Assembly (NCBI RefSeq): GCF_030161595.1
Contig: NZ_BSUM01000001.1
Span: forward strand, 1,426,001-1,490,000
Source: Litorihabitans aurantiacus
GTDB lineage: Bacteria; Actinomycetota; Actinomycetes; Actinomycetales; Beutenbergiaceae
Direction of reading: 5' to 3'
Length of the DNA: 64,000 nucleotides
Made by a program: the position numbers and the translations under genes. This document shows positions 29,471-37,362 of the stretch, in pieces. Every line of letters starts with the position of its first letter. The first letter of the stretch is position 1. The notes below the pieces were generated by a model, which had not been told where the DNA came from, ran no database searches, and saw only the letters and a program-made list of their open reading frames with translations.

Positions 29471-30511
29471 TCAGCGCGCGGCCGCGAAGGCCTCGCCGAT
29501 CTGCTCGTAGAGCGCGGTGTAGGCCTGGATGTCCTCGGTCAGGTAGAAGTCGGGGTCGAGGTAGACCACCTGGTCCTGCGCGACGGCGGTGACACCGGCG
29601 AGCGCCTCCGACCCCGTGATGAGGTCCTGGGCCGAGGTGTACTCGCCCTCGCCGACGCCCGAGCCGTCGCGGTCCAGCACGACCAGCCAGTCGGGGTTCG
29701 CGGCCGCGATGGCCTCGACGCTGATGTCGTCGCCGTGGGAGGTGTCCTCGGCCGCCTGCTCGATCGCGGGGGTCAGACCGAGCGTCGGGAAGAGCACACC
29801 GATGCTGCGGCCGGTGACCGGGGCGCTGTAGGCGATCTCGCCGCCGGAGGTGATGAGGCCGATGACGGTGTCGGTGCCGTTGTAGGCGTCGGCCGCGGTC
29901 TCGATCGAGGTCTCGTAGTCGGCCACGATCGCGGCCGCCTCGTCCTCGCGCTCGAAGATCTGGCCGAGGATCTCGACCTGGCGGATCATCTCCGCCTGCG
30001 GGTCCTCGCCGTCGCGGGGGTTCAGCTCGATGATCACGGCGCCGGGGTTCTGGGCCTTGATGTCGTCGTAGGAGTCGCTGAAGCGGTAGCCGCCGATGAT
30101 GAGGTCGGGCTGCGCCTCGATGATCGCCTCGAGGTTCGGCTCGCGGTGGCTGCCGACGTCGAGCACCTGGGCGTCGTCCGTGTAGGCGGGCCACACGTCG
30201 CCCATGATCGTCTTCGGGGCGGCGACCAGCGGCACGTCCCAGGCGTCCAGCGTCTCGAAGACGTGGTTGTCGAGCGCGACGACGCGCTCGGGCGCGACGG
30301 GGACCTCGACCTCACCGTGGTTGTCGGTGATCGTGACCGTCGTGGCGCCCGCGCCGTCGTCGGCACCGGCGGCGGCGTCCGACGACGCGGCCGTCGTGTC
30401 CGCGGGGTCGGACGTGTCGGCGCCGCTGGAGCCGCACGCGGTGAGCGCGAGTGCGGCGAGACCGGCGGTGGCCGTGGTGAACAGGCGGGCGGTCAGGGAC
30501 CGGCGGGACAT
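29471..30511 (-). CDS. Iron-siderophore binding lipoprotein
   Basis: 346 residues with a lipoprotein signal ending LAALALTAC (lipobox LTAC), a D/A/T-rich linker, and the periplasmic-binding-protein fold: VTITDNHGEVEVPVAPERVVALD, EAQPDLIIGGYR, NPDWLVVLDRDG, DQVVYLDPDFYL. This wording is close to the CeuA/YclQ group that binds catecholate-type siderophores such as petrobactin; the ligand is inferred. First gene of the operon, 20 nt downstream of a DtxR-like palindrome. ATG at 30511 preferred to a longer start. Confidence 0.9.
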   Translation of the reverse strand: MSRRSLTARLFTTATAGLAALALTACGSSGADTSDPADTTAASSDAAAGADDGAGATTVTITDNHGEVEVPVAPERVVALDNHVFETLDAWDVPLVAAPKTIMGDVWPAYTDDAQVLDVGSHREPNLEAIIEAQPDLIIGGYRFSDSYDDIKAQNPGAVIIELNPRDGEDPQAEMIRQVEILGQIFEREDEAAAIVADYETSIETAADAYNGTDTVIGLITSGGEIAYSAPVTGRSIGVLFPTLGLTPAIEQAAEDTSHGDDISVEAIAAANPDWLVVLDRDGSGVGEGEYTSAQDLITGSEALAGVTAVAQDQVVYLDPDFYLTEDIQAYTALYEQIGEAFAAAR

Positions 30512-30531
30512 GGCGAGCTCCAGAGGTGGTG

Positions 30532-30549
30532 GATGAGGCAAGCCTCATC
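30532..30549. promoter_or_regulatory. DtxR/IdeR-like operator before the first siderophore operon
   Basis: GATGAGGC-AA-GCCTCATC, a perfect inverted repeat with 8-bp arms. The core (TGAGGCAAGCCT) fits much of the 19-bp DtxR/IdeR consensus TWAGGTTAGSCTAACCTWA. It lies 20-38 nt upstream of the binding-protein start, where a repressor would block transcription. Nearby TAAGGTGACCCTT may be a second weak site. Confidence 0.6.
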
Positions 30550-30605
30550 TCACCAAGGGTCACCTTACTTTGGCAAACGGCACCCGCCCACTGGGACGCT
30601 CGCCC

Positions 30606-31778
30606 CTACGACTCCGGGGGCGGTGTCGGCGTCGGGCCACCCGTGGGCGACGGGGAGGGCGTCGTCGGTGGCGCGCTCGGATCGGGCGACGGCGCGGGAG
30701 TCGTCGGGTCGGGCGACGGCGCGGGAGTCGTCGGGTCCGGCGACGGCGCGGGAGTCGTCGGGTCCGGCGACGGCGCGGGAGTCGTCGGGTCCGGCGACGG
30801 CGCAGGAGTCGTCGGATCCGGCGACGGCGCAGGAGTCGTCGGATCCGGCGACGGCGCGGGGGTCGTCGGGTCCGGCGACGGCGCCGACGGCGTGGATGGC
30901 TCAGGCGCGGGGTCCGGCGTCGACTCGCCGGCCGGGTCGCCCCCGTCGACCGGCGCGGGCTGCGTCGGCGCAGGAGACACCCCTGCCCGCCGTTCGCGCA
31001 GCAGATCCTGCGCCGCCAGCCAGTCCTGCGCGAGCGGCACCGGGGTCACGGCCGTACCGGCCCGCAGGTCGATCCCTCGCGAGAGCAGGTAGGGCACCGG
31101 GTCGACCGGTTCGCGGTCGATCCGGACGGTGAAGTGCAGGTGCGGGCCGCTGGAGCGCCCCTCGTTGCCGACGACGGCGATGATCTGACCCTCGCGCACC
31201 ACGTCACCCGCCTCGACGAGCACGCCGTCGGCCGCCATGTGGTTGTAGGTGGTGACCACGCCGTCGCCGTGGTCGACGGCGACCAGGTACCCGGAGTTCC
31301 CCCAGGTGTAGCCGAGCCCCGTGAAGACCACGGTGCCCGCCGCGGCCGAGCGGATCGGGTACCCGAGCGGGGCGGCGATGTCGATGCCGTTGTGCAGACC
31401 CGCCGAGGTGACCCCGGGGATCGCGGCCCGCATGCCGAACGGCGAGGTGAATCGCCCGTTGGCGAGCGGGTGCACCCATCCCTCCTCCGAGACCACCACG
31501 CCGTCGGCCGCCAGCTGGGCGCGGTAGGCGGCCACGTCGTCGGGCACGGGCGGGGGTGGCGCCGTCACGTGCACCACGGCCGGCGCCCACCACTGCGCGA
31601 CCTCGACGGCGCCCTCCTCGACGTCCATCAGGTCGTGCATCGGCGCGGAGGCCGCGCGTGAGCCGTCGTGCGTCACGACGAACGGGGACGCCGCCGCTCC
31701 ACCACCGACCACCGCCGTCGACACCGCCGCGAGCACCCCGATCGCCACGCCCGTCGCCACCCTGCGCAGCTGCCCCAC
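30606..31778 (-). CDS. Secreted M23 (LytM) endopeptidase with proline-rich repeat tail
   Basis: About 390 residues. N-terminal hydrophobic segment (VATGVAIGVLAAVSTAVVGG) acts as signal or anchor; the M23 domain runs from about 120 to 250, with zinc ligands in AGLHNGIDIAAPLG (HxxxD) and SGPHLHFTVRID (HxH). It should cut peptide cross-links in peptidoglycan. The last ~110 residues are a TTPAPSPDP repeat (about eight copies) that may span or bind the wall. The start is uncertain: GTG 31778 (VGQLRRVATG) is chosen because it precedes the signal directly; a longer reading would run into the divergent HIT gene. Confidence 0.85.
   Translation of the reverse strand: MGQLRRVATGVAIGVLAAVSTAVVGGGAAASPFVVTHDGSRAASAPMHDLMDVEEGAVEVAQWWAPAVVHVTAPPPPVPDDVAAYRAQLAADGVVVSEEGWVHPLANGRFTSPFGMRAAIPGVTSAGLHNGIDIAAPLGYPIRSAAAGTVVFTGLGYTWGNSGYLVAVDHGDGVVTTYNHMAADGVLVEAGDVVREGQIIAVVGNEGRSSGPHLHFTVRIDREPVDPVPYLLSRGIDLRAGTAVTPVPLAQDWLAAQDLLRERRAGVSPAPTQPAPVDGGDPAGESTPDPAPEPSTPSAPSPDPTTPAPSPDPTTPAPSPDPTTPAPSPDPTTPAPSPDPTTPAPSPDPTTPAPSPDPTTPAPSPDPSAPPTTPSPSPTGGPTPTPPPES
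30679..30885. repeat. 27-bp minisatellite inside the M23 gene
   Basis: Seven full and one partial copy of a unit like GGGTCCGGCGACGGCGCGGG plus AGTCGTC, with only a few substitutions (GGGTC/GGATC, GCGGG/GCAGG). On the minus strand it encodes TTPAPSPDP. Copy number is likely to vary between strains. Confidence 0.9.
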
Positions 31779-31875
31779 GCCGTCACCGCCCCGTCGATCT
31801 CGTCCGTCCCGCGGCCCGGCGCCCGTGCCGTGACCTGGGACACACCCTAGCCCGGCCGGCCCGATCACGGCGCGG

Positions 31876-31881
31876 TAGGTT
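31876..31881 (+). promoter_or_regulatory. -10 box of a possibly leaderless HIT transcript
   Basis: TAGGTT, six bases upstream of the GTG at 31888. The expected transcription start falls on or next to the start codon, and no good SD is present. Confidence 0.45.
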
Positions 31882-31887
31882 CGAACC

Positions 31888-32316
31888 GTGCCGACCCTCT
31901 TCGAACGCATCATCGCCCGCGAGATCCCCGGCCGGTTCGTCTGGAGCGACCCCGTCTGCGTGGGCTTCCTGACGATCACCCCGATCACGCCGGGTCACAT
32001 CCTGATCGTCCCGCGCACACCCGTCGACCACTGGCTCGACGCCCCCGACGACCTCATGAACCACCTCGTGGCGAGCGCGCGCACCGTGGGGCGGGCGCAG
32101 CTCGCGGAGTTCGGCGGCGAGCGTTCCGGCCTGGTGGTGCAGGGCTACGGCGTCCCCCACCTGCACCTGCACGTGTTCGCCTCGAGCGGCCCCGAGGACT
32201 TCGAACGCCTCGACGCGGCGGAGGCCGACGGCGACGACCTCGACGCCGCTGCCGACCGCCTGCGGCGCCGCCTCCTCGCCGACGGCGCGAGCGGCGCCGT
32301 CGCCGATCAGGCCTGA
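31888..32316 (+). CDS. HIT-family hydrolase
   Basis: 142 residues, a second, shorter histidine-triad protein: FERIIAREIPGRFVWSD, ITPITPGHILIVPR, and the triad VPHLHLHVFA (HxHxH). Such Hint-like proteins hydrolyse nucleotide phosphoramidates; substrate unknown. It differs from the gene at 4493-5173 in lacking the PFC motif and extensions. Its last 10 nt overlap the converging zapE gene. Confidence 0.88.
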   Translation: MPTLFERIIAREIPGRFVWSDPVCVGFLTITPITPGHILIVPRTPVDHWLDAPDDLMNHLVASARTVGRAQLAEFGGERSGLVVQGYGVPHLHLHVFASSGPEDFERLDAAEADGDDLDAAADRLRRRLLADGASGAVADQA

Positions 32317-33371
32317 GGCAGGGTGCTCGCCGCGTCGCCCGCGACCGGCGCCGGAGCGCCGGGGAGGTCGAGACCGGCGAGCGCACCGAGGCGCGACAGC
32401 GCGCGGAAGTACTTCTTGCGGTACCCCTTGCTGAGCATCCGCTCGCTCACGAGGTCCGCCACGCCCGTGCTGCCGAGCCGCACCGGCACGCCCCGGTCGT
32501 AGAGGCGGTCGATCAGCACCACCAGGCGCAGCCCCACCATGTCGTCGTCGATCTGGCGCACACCGGTGAGGCCGAGCGCGTCGACGCCGTCGACCAGGGC
32601 GCCGTAGCGCGAGGGGTGGATGCGGGACAGGTGCGCGACCAGGTCGGCGAAGTCGTCCAGCGCCACGCTCGCCCCGCCGTCGGAGGCACGCTCCGCGAGC
32701 GCGCGGACCTCCTCGTCCGGCAGCGCTGCACTCTGCGGCCGACCCGTCCGCTGGCGGTAGTCCTCGCCGTCGATCCGCACCACCTCGAAGCGGGAGGCGA
32801 GCGCCTGGATCTCGCGCAGGAAGTCCTCGGCGGCGAACCGCCCCTCCCCCAGCGCCTCCGGGAGGGTGTTGGACGTGGCCACGAGGCTGACCCCGGCGTC
32901 GGCGAGCTCGCGCAGCAGGCGCGACATCAGCACGGTGTCGCCCGGGTCGTCGAGCTCGAACTCGTCGATCGCCACCAGCGCCCGGGTGGAGAGCTCGCGC
33001 ACGCACGCAGCGAAGCCGAGCGCTCCGACGAGGTGGGTGTACTCCACGAACGTGCCGTAGGCGGAGCGCTCCGGCCCGACGGCGTGCGCGAGCGAGGCGA
33101 GCAGGTGGGTCTTCCCGACGCCGTAGCCGCCGTCGAGGTAGACGCTCGGGGGCGGGGTCGACCGTCGGAACAGCCCCTTGCGCGCGGGGCGGACCAGACG
33201 TGTGCCGAGGTCGCGCAGGAGCTCCTGCGCGCGCGCCTGGGAGGGGTGCGCGCCGTCGGGCACGTAGGTGTCGAAGCTCGCCCCCGCGAACTGCGGCGGC
33301 GGGACCAGCCCGGCGAGCAGCTGCTCGGGTGAGGTCTGCGGCGAACGGTCGGTGAGGGCGACGAGCGGCAC
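32307..33371 (-). CDS. zapE: ZapE/AFG1-family ATPase
   Basis: 354-residue P-loop ATPase. Walker A DGGYGVGKTHLLASLAHA, Walker B LVAIDEFELDDPGDT, then SNTLPEALGEGRFAAEDFLREI and the C-terminal GLRLVVLIDRLYDRGVPVRL of the AFG1 family. ZapE associates with the division apparatus in E. coli; mitochondrial AFG1 handles respiratory subunits. GTG 33371 is 7 nt after a TAGGCT box. Single gene, divergent from the 33497 gene. Confidence 0.9.
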   Translation of the reverse strand: MPLVALTDRSPQTSPEQLLAGLVPPPQFAGASFDTYVPDGAHPSQARAQELLRDLGTRLVRPARKGLFRRSTPPPSVYLDGGYGVGKTHLLASLAHAVGPERSAYGTFVEYTHLVGALGFAACVRELSTRALVAIDEFELDDPGDTVLMSRLLRELADAGVSLVATSNTLPEALGEGRFAAEDFLREIQALASRFEVVRIDGEDYRQRTGRPQSAALPDEEVRALAERASDGGASVALDDFADLVAHLSRIHPSRYGALVDGVDALGLTGVRQIDDDMVGLRLVVLIDRLYDRGVPVRLGSTGVADLVSERMLSKGYRKKYFRALSRLGALAGLDLPGAPAPVAGDAASTLPQA

Positions 33372-33378
33372 GACCGCA

Positions 33379-33384
33379 AGCCTA
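33379..33384 (-). promoter_or_regulatory. -10 box of a possibly leaderless zapE transcript
   Basis: TAGGCT on the minus strand, 7 nt before the zapE GTG. No SD between box and start. Confidence 0.45.
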
Positions 33385-33440
33385 CGGGTGCCCGCTCGCA
33401 CCCCGGTTCCTCCGCACGCCCCGTGAGCACCTCCCCGCAC

Positions 33441-33446
33441 TAGGCT
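33441..33446 (+). promoter_or_regulatory. -10 box for the 33497 gene
   Basis: TAGGCT about 50 nt before the GTG at 33497; here the transcript has a leader with SD GAGGAG. Confidence 0.35.
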
Positions 33447-33496
33447 GACGTGGCCGAACCGGCGGGGTCGCCCCGCCCTGAACGAGGAGCCGCTCC

Positions 33497-33988
33497 GTGC
33501 CCCAGACCGTCATCGTCCTGACCGAGGACGCGCTGCTGCCCGTCGACGTCGAGCAGATCCTCGGCCTCGCCGCGCCCGACACCGACCTCGTCTACTCCGT
33601 GCTCGTCCCGACCGAGGCCGAGCACGGCGTGGTGACGGCGTTCCTGAACAACCTGTGGCTCCTGGACCTCAAGGAGGCCTGGGAGGACCTGACGGGCGGG
33701 CGCGAGGACGAGCGGGCGGCGCGCACCGACGCCACCCAGGCGCTGGGCGCCTCGGTCGGCGTGCTCGAGGCGGCCGGCGCCGTCGTCTCCTCGGCCACGG
33801 TGGCGGACGACCCGATCGAGGCGATGAAGGCCGAGCTGACCGCGGGCGAGGTCGTCCAGGTCGTCGCCGTCACGCAGCCGCGGCCGGTGGAGGACACGTT
33901 CCACACCAGCTGGGCCGACAAGGCGCAGGAGACGCTCGGCGTCCCGGTGCTCCACTTCTACTCGGGCACCTCGACGCTCGGCACCTGA
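33497..33988 (+). CDS. Small alpha/beta protein of unknown function
   Basis: 163 residues, acidic. It starts VPQTVIVLTEDALLPVDVEQIL; alternating strands and helices (LVYSVLVPTE, VVQVVAVTQPRPVEDTFHTSWADKAQ) suggest a Rossmann-like fold reminiscent of universal stress proteins, but no ATP-binding G-2x-G-9x-G motif is seen. SD GAGGAG precedes the GTG. Stands alone between zapE and the converging ATP-grasp gene. Unrecognised. Confidence 0.7.
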   Translation: MPQTVIVLTEDALLPVDVEQILGLAAPDTDLVYSVLVPTEAEHGVVTAFLNNLWLLDLKEAWEDLTGGREDERAARTDATQALGASVGVLEAAGAVVSSATVADDPIEAMKAELTAGEVVQVVAVTQPRPVEDTFHTSWADKAQETLGVPVLHFYSGTSTLGT

Positions 33989-34005
33989 CCCCACCTCCCG
34001 GGTAC

Positions 34006-35283
34006 TCAGGCGCCCGGGTGGTACCGGCGGAACTTGCGCACCTGGTTCACCATCGCGACGGCGATGAACAGCCAGCGCCGCGGGTGGCGCTCGGCGCGGT
34101 ACAGCAGGGGGTTCGTGACGGCACCGCGACGGCGCAGCTCGCGGATCCGCGCCCGGGCGGCGGGCGCGTAGCGGCGCACGATCGCCAGCGGCACCAGCAC
34201 GAACAGGTGCTCGCGCGTCGCCAGGACCGGGTCGGCGGGCGCGGCGAGGCGCTCGACCCAGCTGTCGACGTACATGCGTGCCACGTTGTAGCCGGACGCC
34301 GTCGGCGCGTACCCGCTGCGACCGACCCGGGGATTGACCTCCAGCACCCGGTAGGTCCCGTCGGCGCCGCGCATGAGGTCGACGTTGGCGAACCCCCGCC
34401 ACTCCAGGTCGGTCAGGAGCCGCAGCACCCCGTCGATCGCCTCGCGAGCGACCGCGTCCCTCGACGCGTCGGCCGTGATCTGCGCGACGGAGTTCCCGAG
34501 CGCGCTCGGCGTGTGCTCCTCCAGCAGCACGCGTCCGAGCTGGGCGAAGGTGACCGCGCCGTCGGGGTCGACCATCACGTTGACCGCGGCCATCGACGTG
34601 TCGCCGCCCGGCAGCTCCTCCTGGACCAGCACGTCGCCCTCGAACGGGGTGGCCGCGATACGGGCGAGCAGGTCGTCCAGCTCCTGCAGCGTGCTCACGC
34701 GGTGGACCTTGGCGCGGCCGGCGTACTCGACGTCGTGCGCCTGCGCCGTGGAGGCGAACTTGACGACCGCCGGGAGCGGCGGGTCGGCGACCACGGGTGC
34801 CTGCCCACGCCCGCGGAGATGGGCGACGTGGGTGCGGGGGTGCGGGATACCCAGGCGCTCGCACGCCGCCGCAACCGCACCCTTGTCCCCCACCCGCTCG
34901 ACGACGGCCGTGTCCGGGTAGGGCACGACGACGTCGGGCAGCTCCGCGCGCAGCGCGACGGCCTCGCCGACCAGCCAGTCGGCACTCGCCAGGAGGAGGT
35001 GCCGGTGGCCCGGCGCCTCGGCGACGATCGCGCGCAGCACCGGCGCCAGCGACGCCGCCGTCATCGCGCCGTCGCCGCCGTGGACGCGCAGGTCGACGAT
35101 GCGCGAGTCGCGCACCGGCCAGGTCGCGGCGCCGGCGACCACGACGGTCCGGACGCCGAAGGCCTCGTGGAACGCCCGCGCCGTCGCGTAGGCGCCGATG
35201 TCGCCGCCCAGGACGATCGGACGCACGGGAGCGTCGGCTCCCCCACCGGAGGCGTGGACGGGGGCGGGCTGACGTCGGGGCAC
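34006..35283 (-). CDS. ATP-grasp carboxylate ligase of unknown substrate
   Basis: 425 residues. An N-terminal pre-ATP-grasp domain (PIVLGGDIGAYATARAFHEAFG, Rossmann-like) is followed by the ATP-grasp fold: VGDKGAVAAACERLGIPHP, LPAVVKFASTAQAH, VLVQEELPGGDTSM and metal-binding RVLEVNPRVGRSGY. The C-terminal 90 residues are basic and may contact membrane or nucleic acid (FLFIAVAMVNQVRKFRRYH-like end). Enzymes of this kind join a carboxylate to an amine or thiol through an acyl-phosphate; nothing in the neighbourhood points to the substrate. GTG start (VPRRQPAPVH). No frameshift. Confidence 0.82.
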   Translation of the reverse strand: MPRRQPAPVHASGGGADAPVRPIVLGGDIGAYATARAFHEAFGVRTVVVAGAATWPVRDSRIVDLRVHGGDGAMTAASLAPVLRAIVAEAPGHRHLLLASADWLVGEAVALRAELPDVVVPYPDTAVVERVGDKGAVAAACERLGIPHPRTHVAHLRGRGQAPVVADPPLPAVVKFASTAQAHDVEYAGRAKVHRVSTLQELDDLLARIAATPFEGDVLVQEELPGGDTSMAAVNVMVDPDGAVTFAQLGRVLLEEHTPSALGNSVAQITADASRDAVAREAIDGVLRLLTDLEWRGFANVDLMRGADGTYRVLEVNPRVGRSGYAPTASGYNVARMYVDSWVERLAAPADPVLATREHLFVLVPLAIVRRYAPAARARIRELRRRGAVTNPLLYRAERHPRRWLFIAVAMVNQVRKFRRYHPGA

Positions 35284-35371
35284 GGTGGCGACGACCTCTC
35301 ACTCGATATCGACTCGGAACTCCCGCGGGAGTTTACGGCGTGGCCTCGGCGCTCCCGCCCACCGCAGCACC

Positions 35372-35377
35372 TAGCCT
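35372..35377 (+). promoter_or_regulatory. -10 box of a possibly leaderless DUF3000 transcript
   Basis: TAGCCT, six bases before the GTG at 35384; no SD. Confidence 0.45.
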
Positions 35378-35383
35378 GGGGCC

Positions 35384-35971
35384 GTGCCGGAGATGGAGAC
35401 ACCCCCGATGCCGCAGGAGTTCGAGGCGGCGCTCCTGAGCCTGCGCGGGCACACCTTCCGCCCGGAGGTGCACCTCGAGGAGGTGCCGCCGCCCACCCGG
35501 ATCGCCCCGTGGGCGCTCGCGCTGACCGCCGAGGTCAACCCGACCGGCGACCCCGACGACATGGTCGCCAACGGCCGCTTCGTCGTGCTGCACGACCCCG
35601 AGGGTCAGGACGCGTGGAACGGGACGTTCCGGATCGTCGTCCTCATGCGCGCCCAGCTCGAGCCCGAGCTCGGCGCCGACCCGCTGCTGGGCGAGGTCGG
35701 CTGGTCCTGGCTGACCGACTCCCTGACCGACGCCGGCGCCGAGCACCACTCCCGGTCCGGGACGGTGACGCGCGTGGTGTCGGAGACCTTCGGCGGCCTC
35801 GAGGTCCGCAGCGGCGAGGTGGAGATCGAGATCCGCGCGTCCTGGACCCCGTCCGCCGGCGACCTCGGCCCGCACCTGCGCGCGTGGGTCGCCGCCACCG
35901 CCTGGGCGGGCGGTCTGCCGCCGCTGCCCGAGAACGTCACGGCGCTGACCCCGCGCCGCCCGAGGAGCTGA
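35384..35971 (+). CDS. DUF3000 family protein
   Basis: 195 residues of the actinobacteria-specific DUF3000 family: PQEFEAALLSLRGHTFRPEV, FVVLHDPEGQDAWNGTFRIV, GEVGWSWLTDSLTDAGAEHH, and a terminal LPENVTALTPRR. Function unknown, but the gene typically precedes an RNase D-like gene as it does here, 8 nt ahead. The pair may act together, which is inference from order alone. Confidence 0.88.
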   Translation: MPEMETPPMPQEFEAALLSLRGHTFRPEVHLEEVPPPTRIAPWALALTAEVNPTGDPDDMVANGRFVVLHDPEGQDAWNGTFRIVVLMRAQLEPELGADPLLGEVGWSWLTDSLTDAGAEHHSRSGTVTRVVSETFGGLEVRSGEVEIEIRASWTPSAGDLGPHLRAWVAATAWAGGLPPLPENVTALTPRRPRS

Positions 35972-35979
35972 ACCCACCC

Positions 35980-37254
35980 TTGCCCGAGCAGCACCCGTCC
36001 GCCACCGGAGATGCAGCCGACGCATCCGCTCCCGTCACCGAGCCCGTCCCCCTCGTCGAGCCGCGCGACGGCGTCCCCGAGGTCCTCACGACGCCGGAGG
36101 CCCTGGCCGACTACGTCGCCGCGCTCGCGGCGGGAACCGGACCCGTGGCCGTCGACGCCGAGCGTGCCTCAGGATTCCGGTACGGCCAGCGGGCCTACCT
36201 CGTGCAGGTCCGGCGCGAGGGCGCCGGCACCGCGCTGATCGACCCGATCGCCCTGCCCGACCTCTCCGGCGTCGACGCGGCGCTGCGCGGTGTCGAGTGG
36301 GTGCTGCACGCCGCGAACCAGGACCTCGCGTGCCTCGCCGAGGTCGGGATGCGACCCGACGCGCTGTTCGACACCGAGCTGGCCGGCCGGCTGCTCGGGC
36401 GCGACCGCGTCGGGCTCGGCGCGATCGTCGCGAGCGAGCTGGGATACAGCCTCGCGAAGGAGCACTCCGCCGCGGACTGGTCCACGCGCCCCCTGCCCCC
36501 GGAGTGGCTGCGCTACGCCGCGCTCGACGTCGAGGTGCTGGTGGAGCTGCGCGACGCCCTGGCCGCCGATCTGGTCCGCCAGGGCAAGGACGACTGGGCC
36601 GCGCAGGAGTTCGAGGCGGTCCGCGTGGCACCGCCCCCGCCGCCGCGCGTCGACCCCTGGCGCCGGACCACCGGCATCCCGGCGGTGAAGGACGCGCGGC
36701 GCCTCGCCGTCGTGCGCGAGATGTGGCACGAGCGCGACGAGACCGCGCGCGAGCGCGACATCGCCCCGGGCCGGGTGCTGCCCGACCGCGCGATCGTCGC
36801 GGCCGCGCTCGCGCTGCCGCGCACGCGCGGCGCGATGTCCGACCTGCCCGAGTTCAGCGGGCGCGGGACCCGGCGCCGTCTCGACCGGTGGTGGGGCGCC
36901 GTCGCGCGCGTTCACGAGATGGCCGACGGCGACCTGCCGCCCCGCCGCGCCCCCGGCGGCGACACGATGCCCGCGCCGCGCGGCTGGTCCGACCGCTTCC
37001 CGGAGGCGGCCGAGCGGCTGCGCGCGGTCCGCGCGACCATGCGGCTGCTGGCGATCGACCAGAGCACGCCCCAGGAGAACCTCCTCGCCCCCGACCTGCA
37101 GCGGCGGCTCGCGTGGGACCCGCCGTCGCCGACTCCCGCCGCGGTGGCGCAGCGGCTGCGCGACGGCGGCGCCCGCCCCTGGCAGGCCGCGCTCGTCGCG
37201 CCCGTGCTCGCGGGGGCGATCAGCGACCCGTCGGCGGTGCCCGACGTCCCGTGA
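35980..37254 (+). CDS. rnd: RNase D-like 3'-5' exoribonuclease with HRDC domain
   Basis: 424 residues from a TTG start. DEDD exonuclease core with PVAVDAERASGFRYGQ (Exo I, DxE), VLHAANQDLACLAEVG (Exo II, ...D), and WLRYAALDVEVLVEL (Exo III, YxxxD). Then HRDC-type helices (ARERDIAPGRVLPDRAIVAAA). It trims tRNA and structured RNA 3' ends. The TTG at 35980 follows GAGGAG by 12 nt and is the only start that keeps the acidic N-terminal linker; GTG/ATG codons nearer the domain are in other frames. Confidence 0.9.
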   Translation: MPEQHPSATGDAADASAPVTEPVPLVEPRDGVPEVLTTPEALADYVAALAAGTGPVAVDAERASGFRYGQRAYLVQVRREGAGTALIDPIALPDLSGVDAALRGVEWVLHAANQDLACLAEVGMRPDALFDTELAGRLLGRDRVGLGAIVASELGYSLAKEHSAADWSTRPLPPEWLRYAALDVEVLVELRDALAADLVRQGKDDWAAQEFEAVRVAPPPPPRVDPWRRTTGIPAVKDARRLAVVREMWHERDETARERDIAPGRVLPDRAIVAAALALPRTRGAMSDLPEFSGRGTRRRLDRWWGAVARVHEMADGDLPPRRAPGGDTMPAPRGWSDRFPEAAERLRAVRATMRLLAIDQSTPQENLLAPDLQRRLAWDPPSPTPAAVAQRLRDGGARPWQAALVAPVLAGAISDPSAVPDVP

Positions 37255-37297
37255 CGCCACCCGAAGTTCCGGGGACGCCGAGTCTCAGGTAGTCCGG

Positions 37298-37303
37298 TAG
37301 GGT
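37298..37303 (+). promoter_or_regulatory. Putative -10 box of the fadA-fadB operon
   Basis: TAGGGT about 60 nt before the GTG at 37363 and right after the RNase D gene. Position fits a promoter for the thiolase operon. Confidence 0.35.
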
Positions 37304-37362
37304 CGGACCCGACACAGCCGTCGAGCCGCGCGCCGCGCGCGCCGGTCCACCCGGAGGTATCC

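Noticed and set aside
30679-30885. Direct repeats considered as a CRISPR array
   Set aside because: Units of 27 bp run head to tail with no spacers and encode a peptide repeat in frame with the M23 gene.
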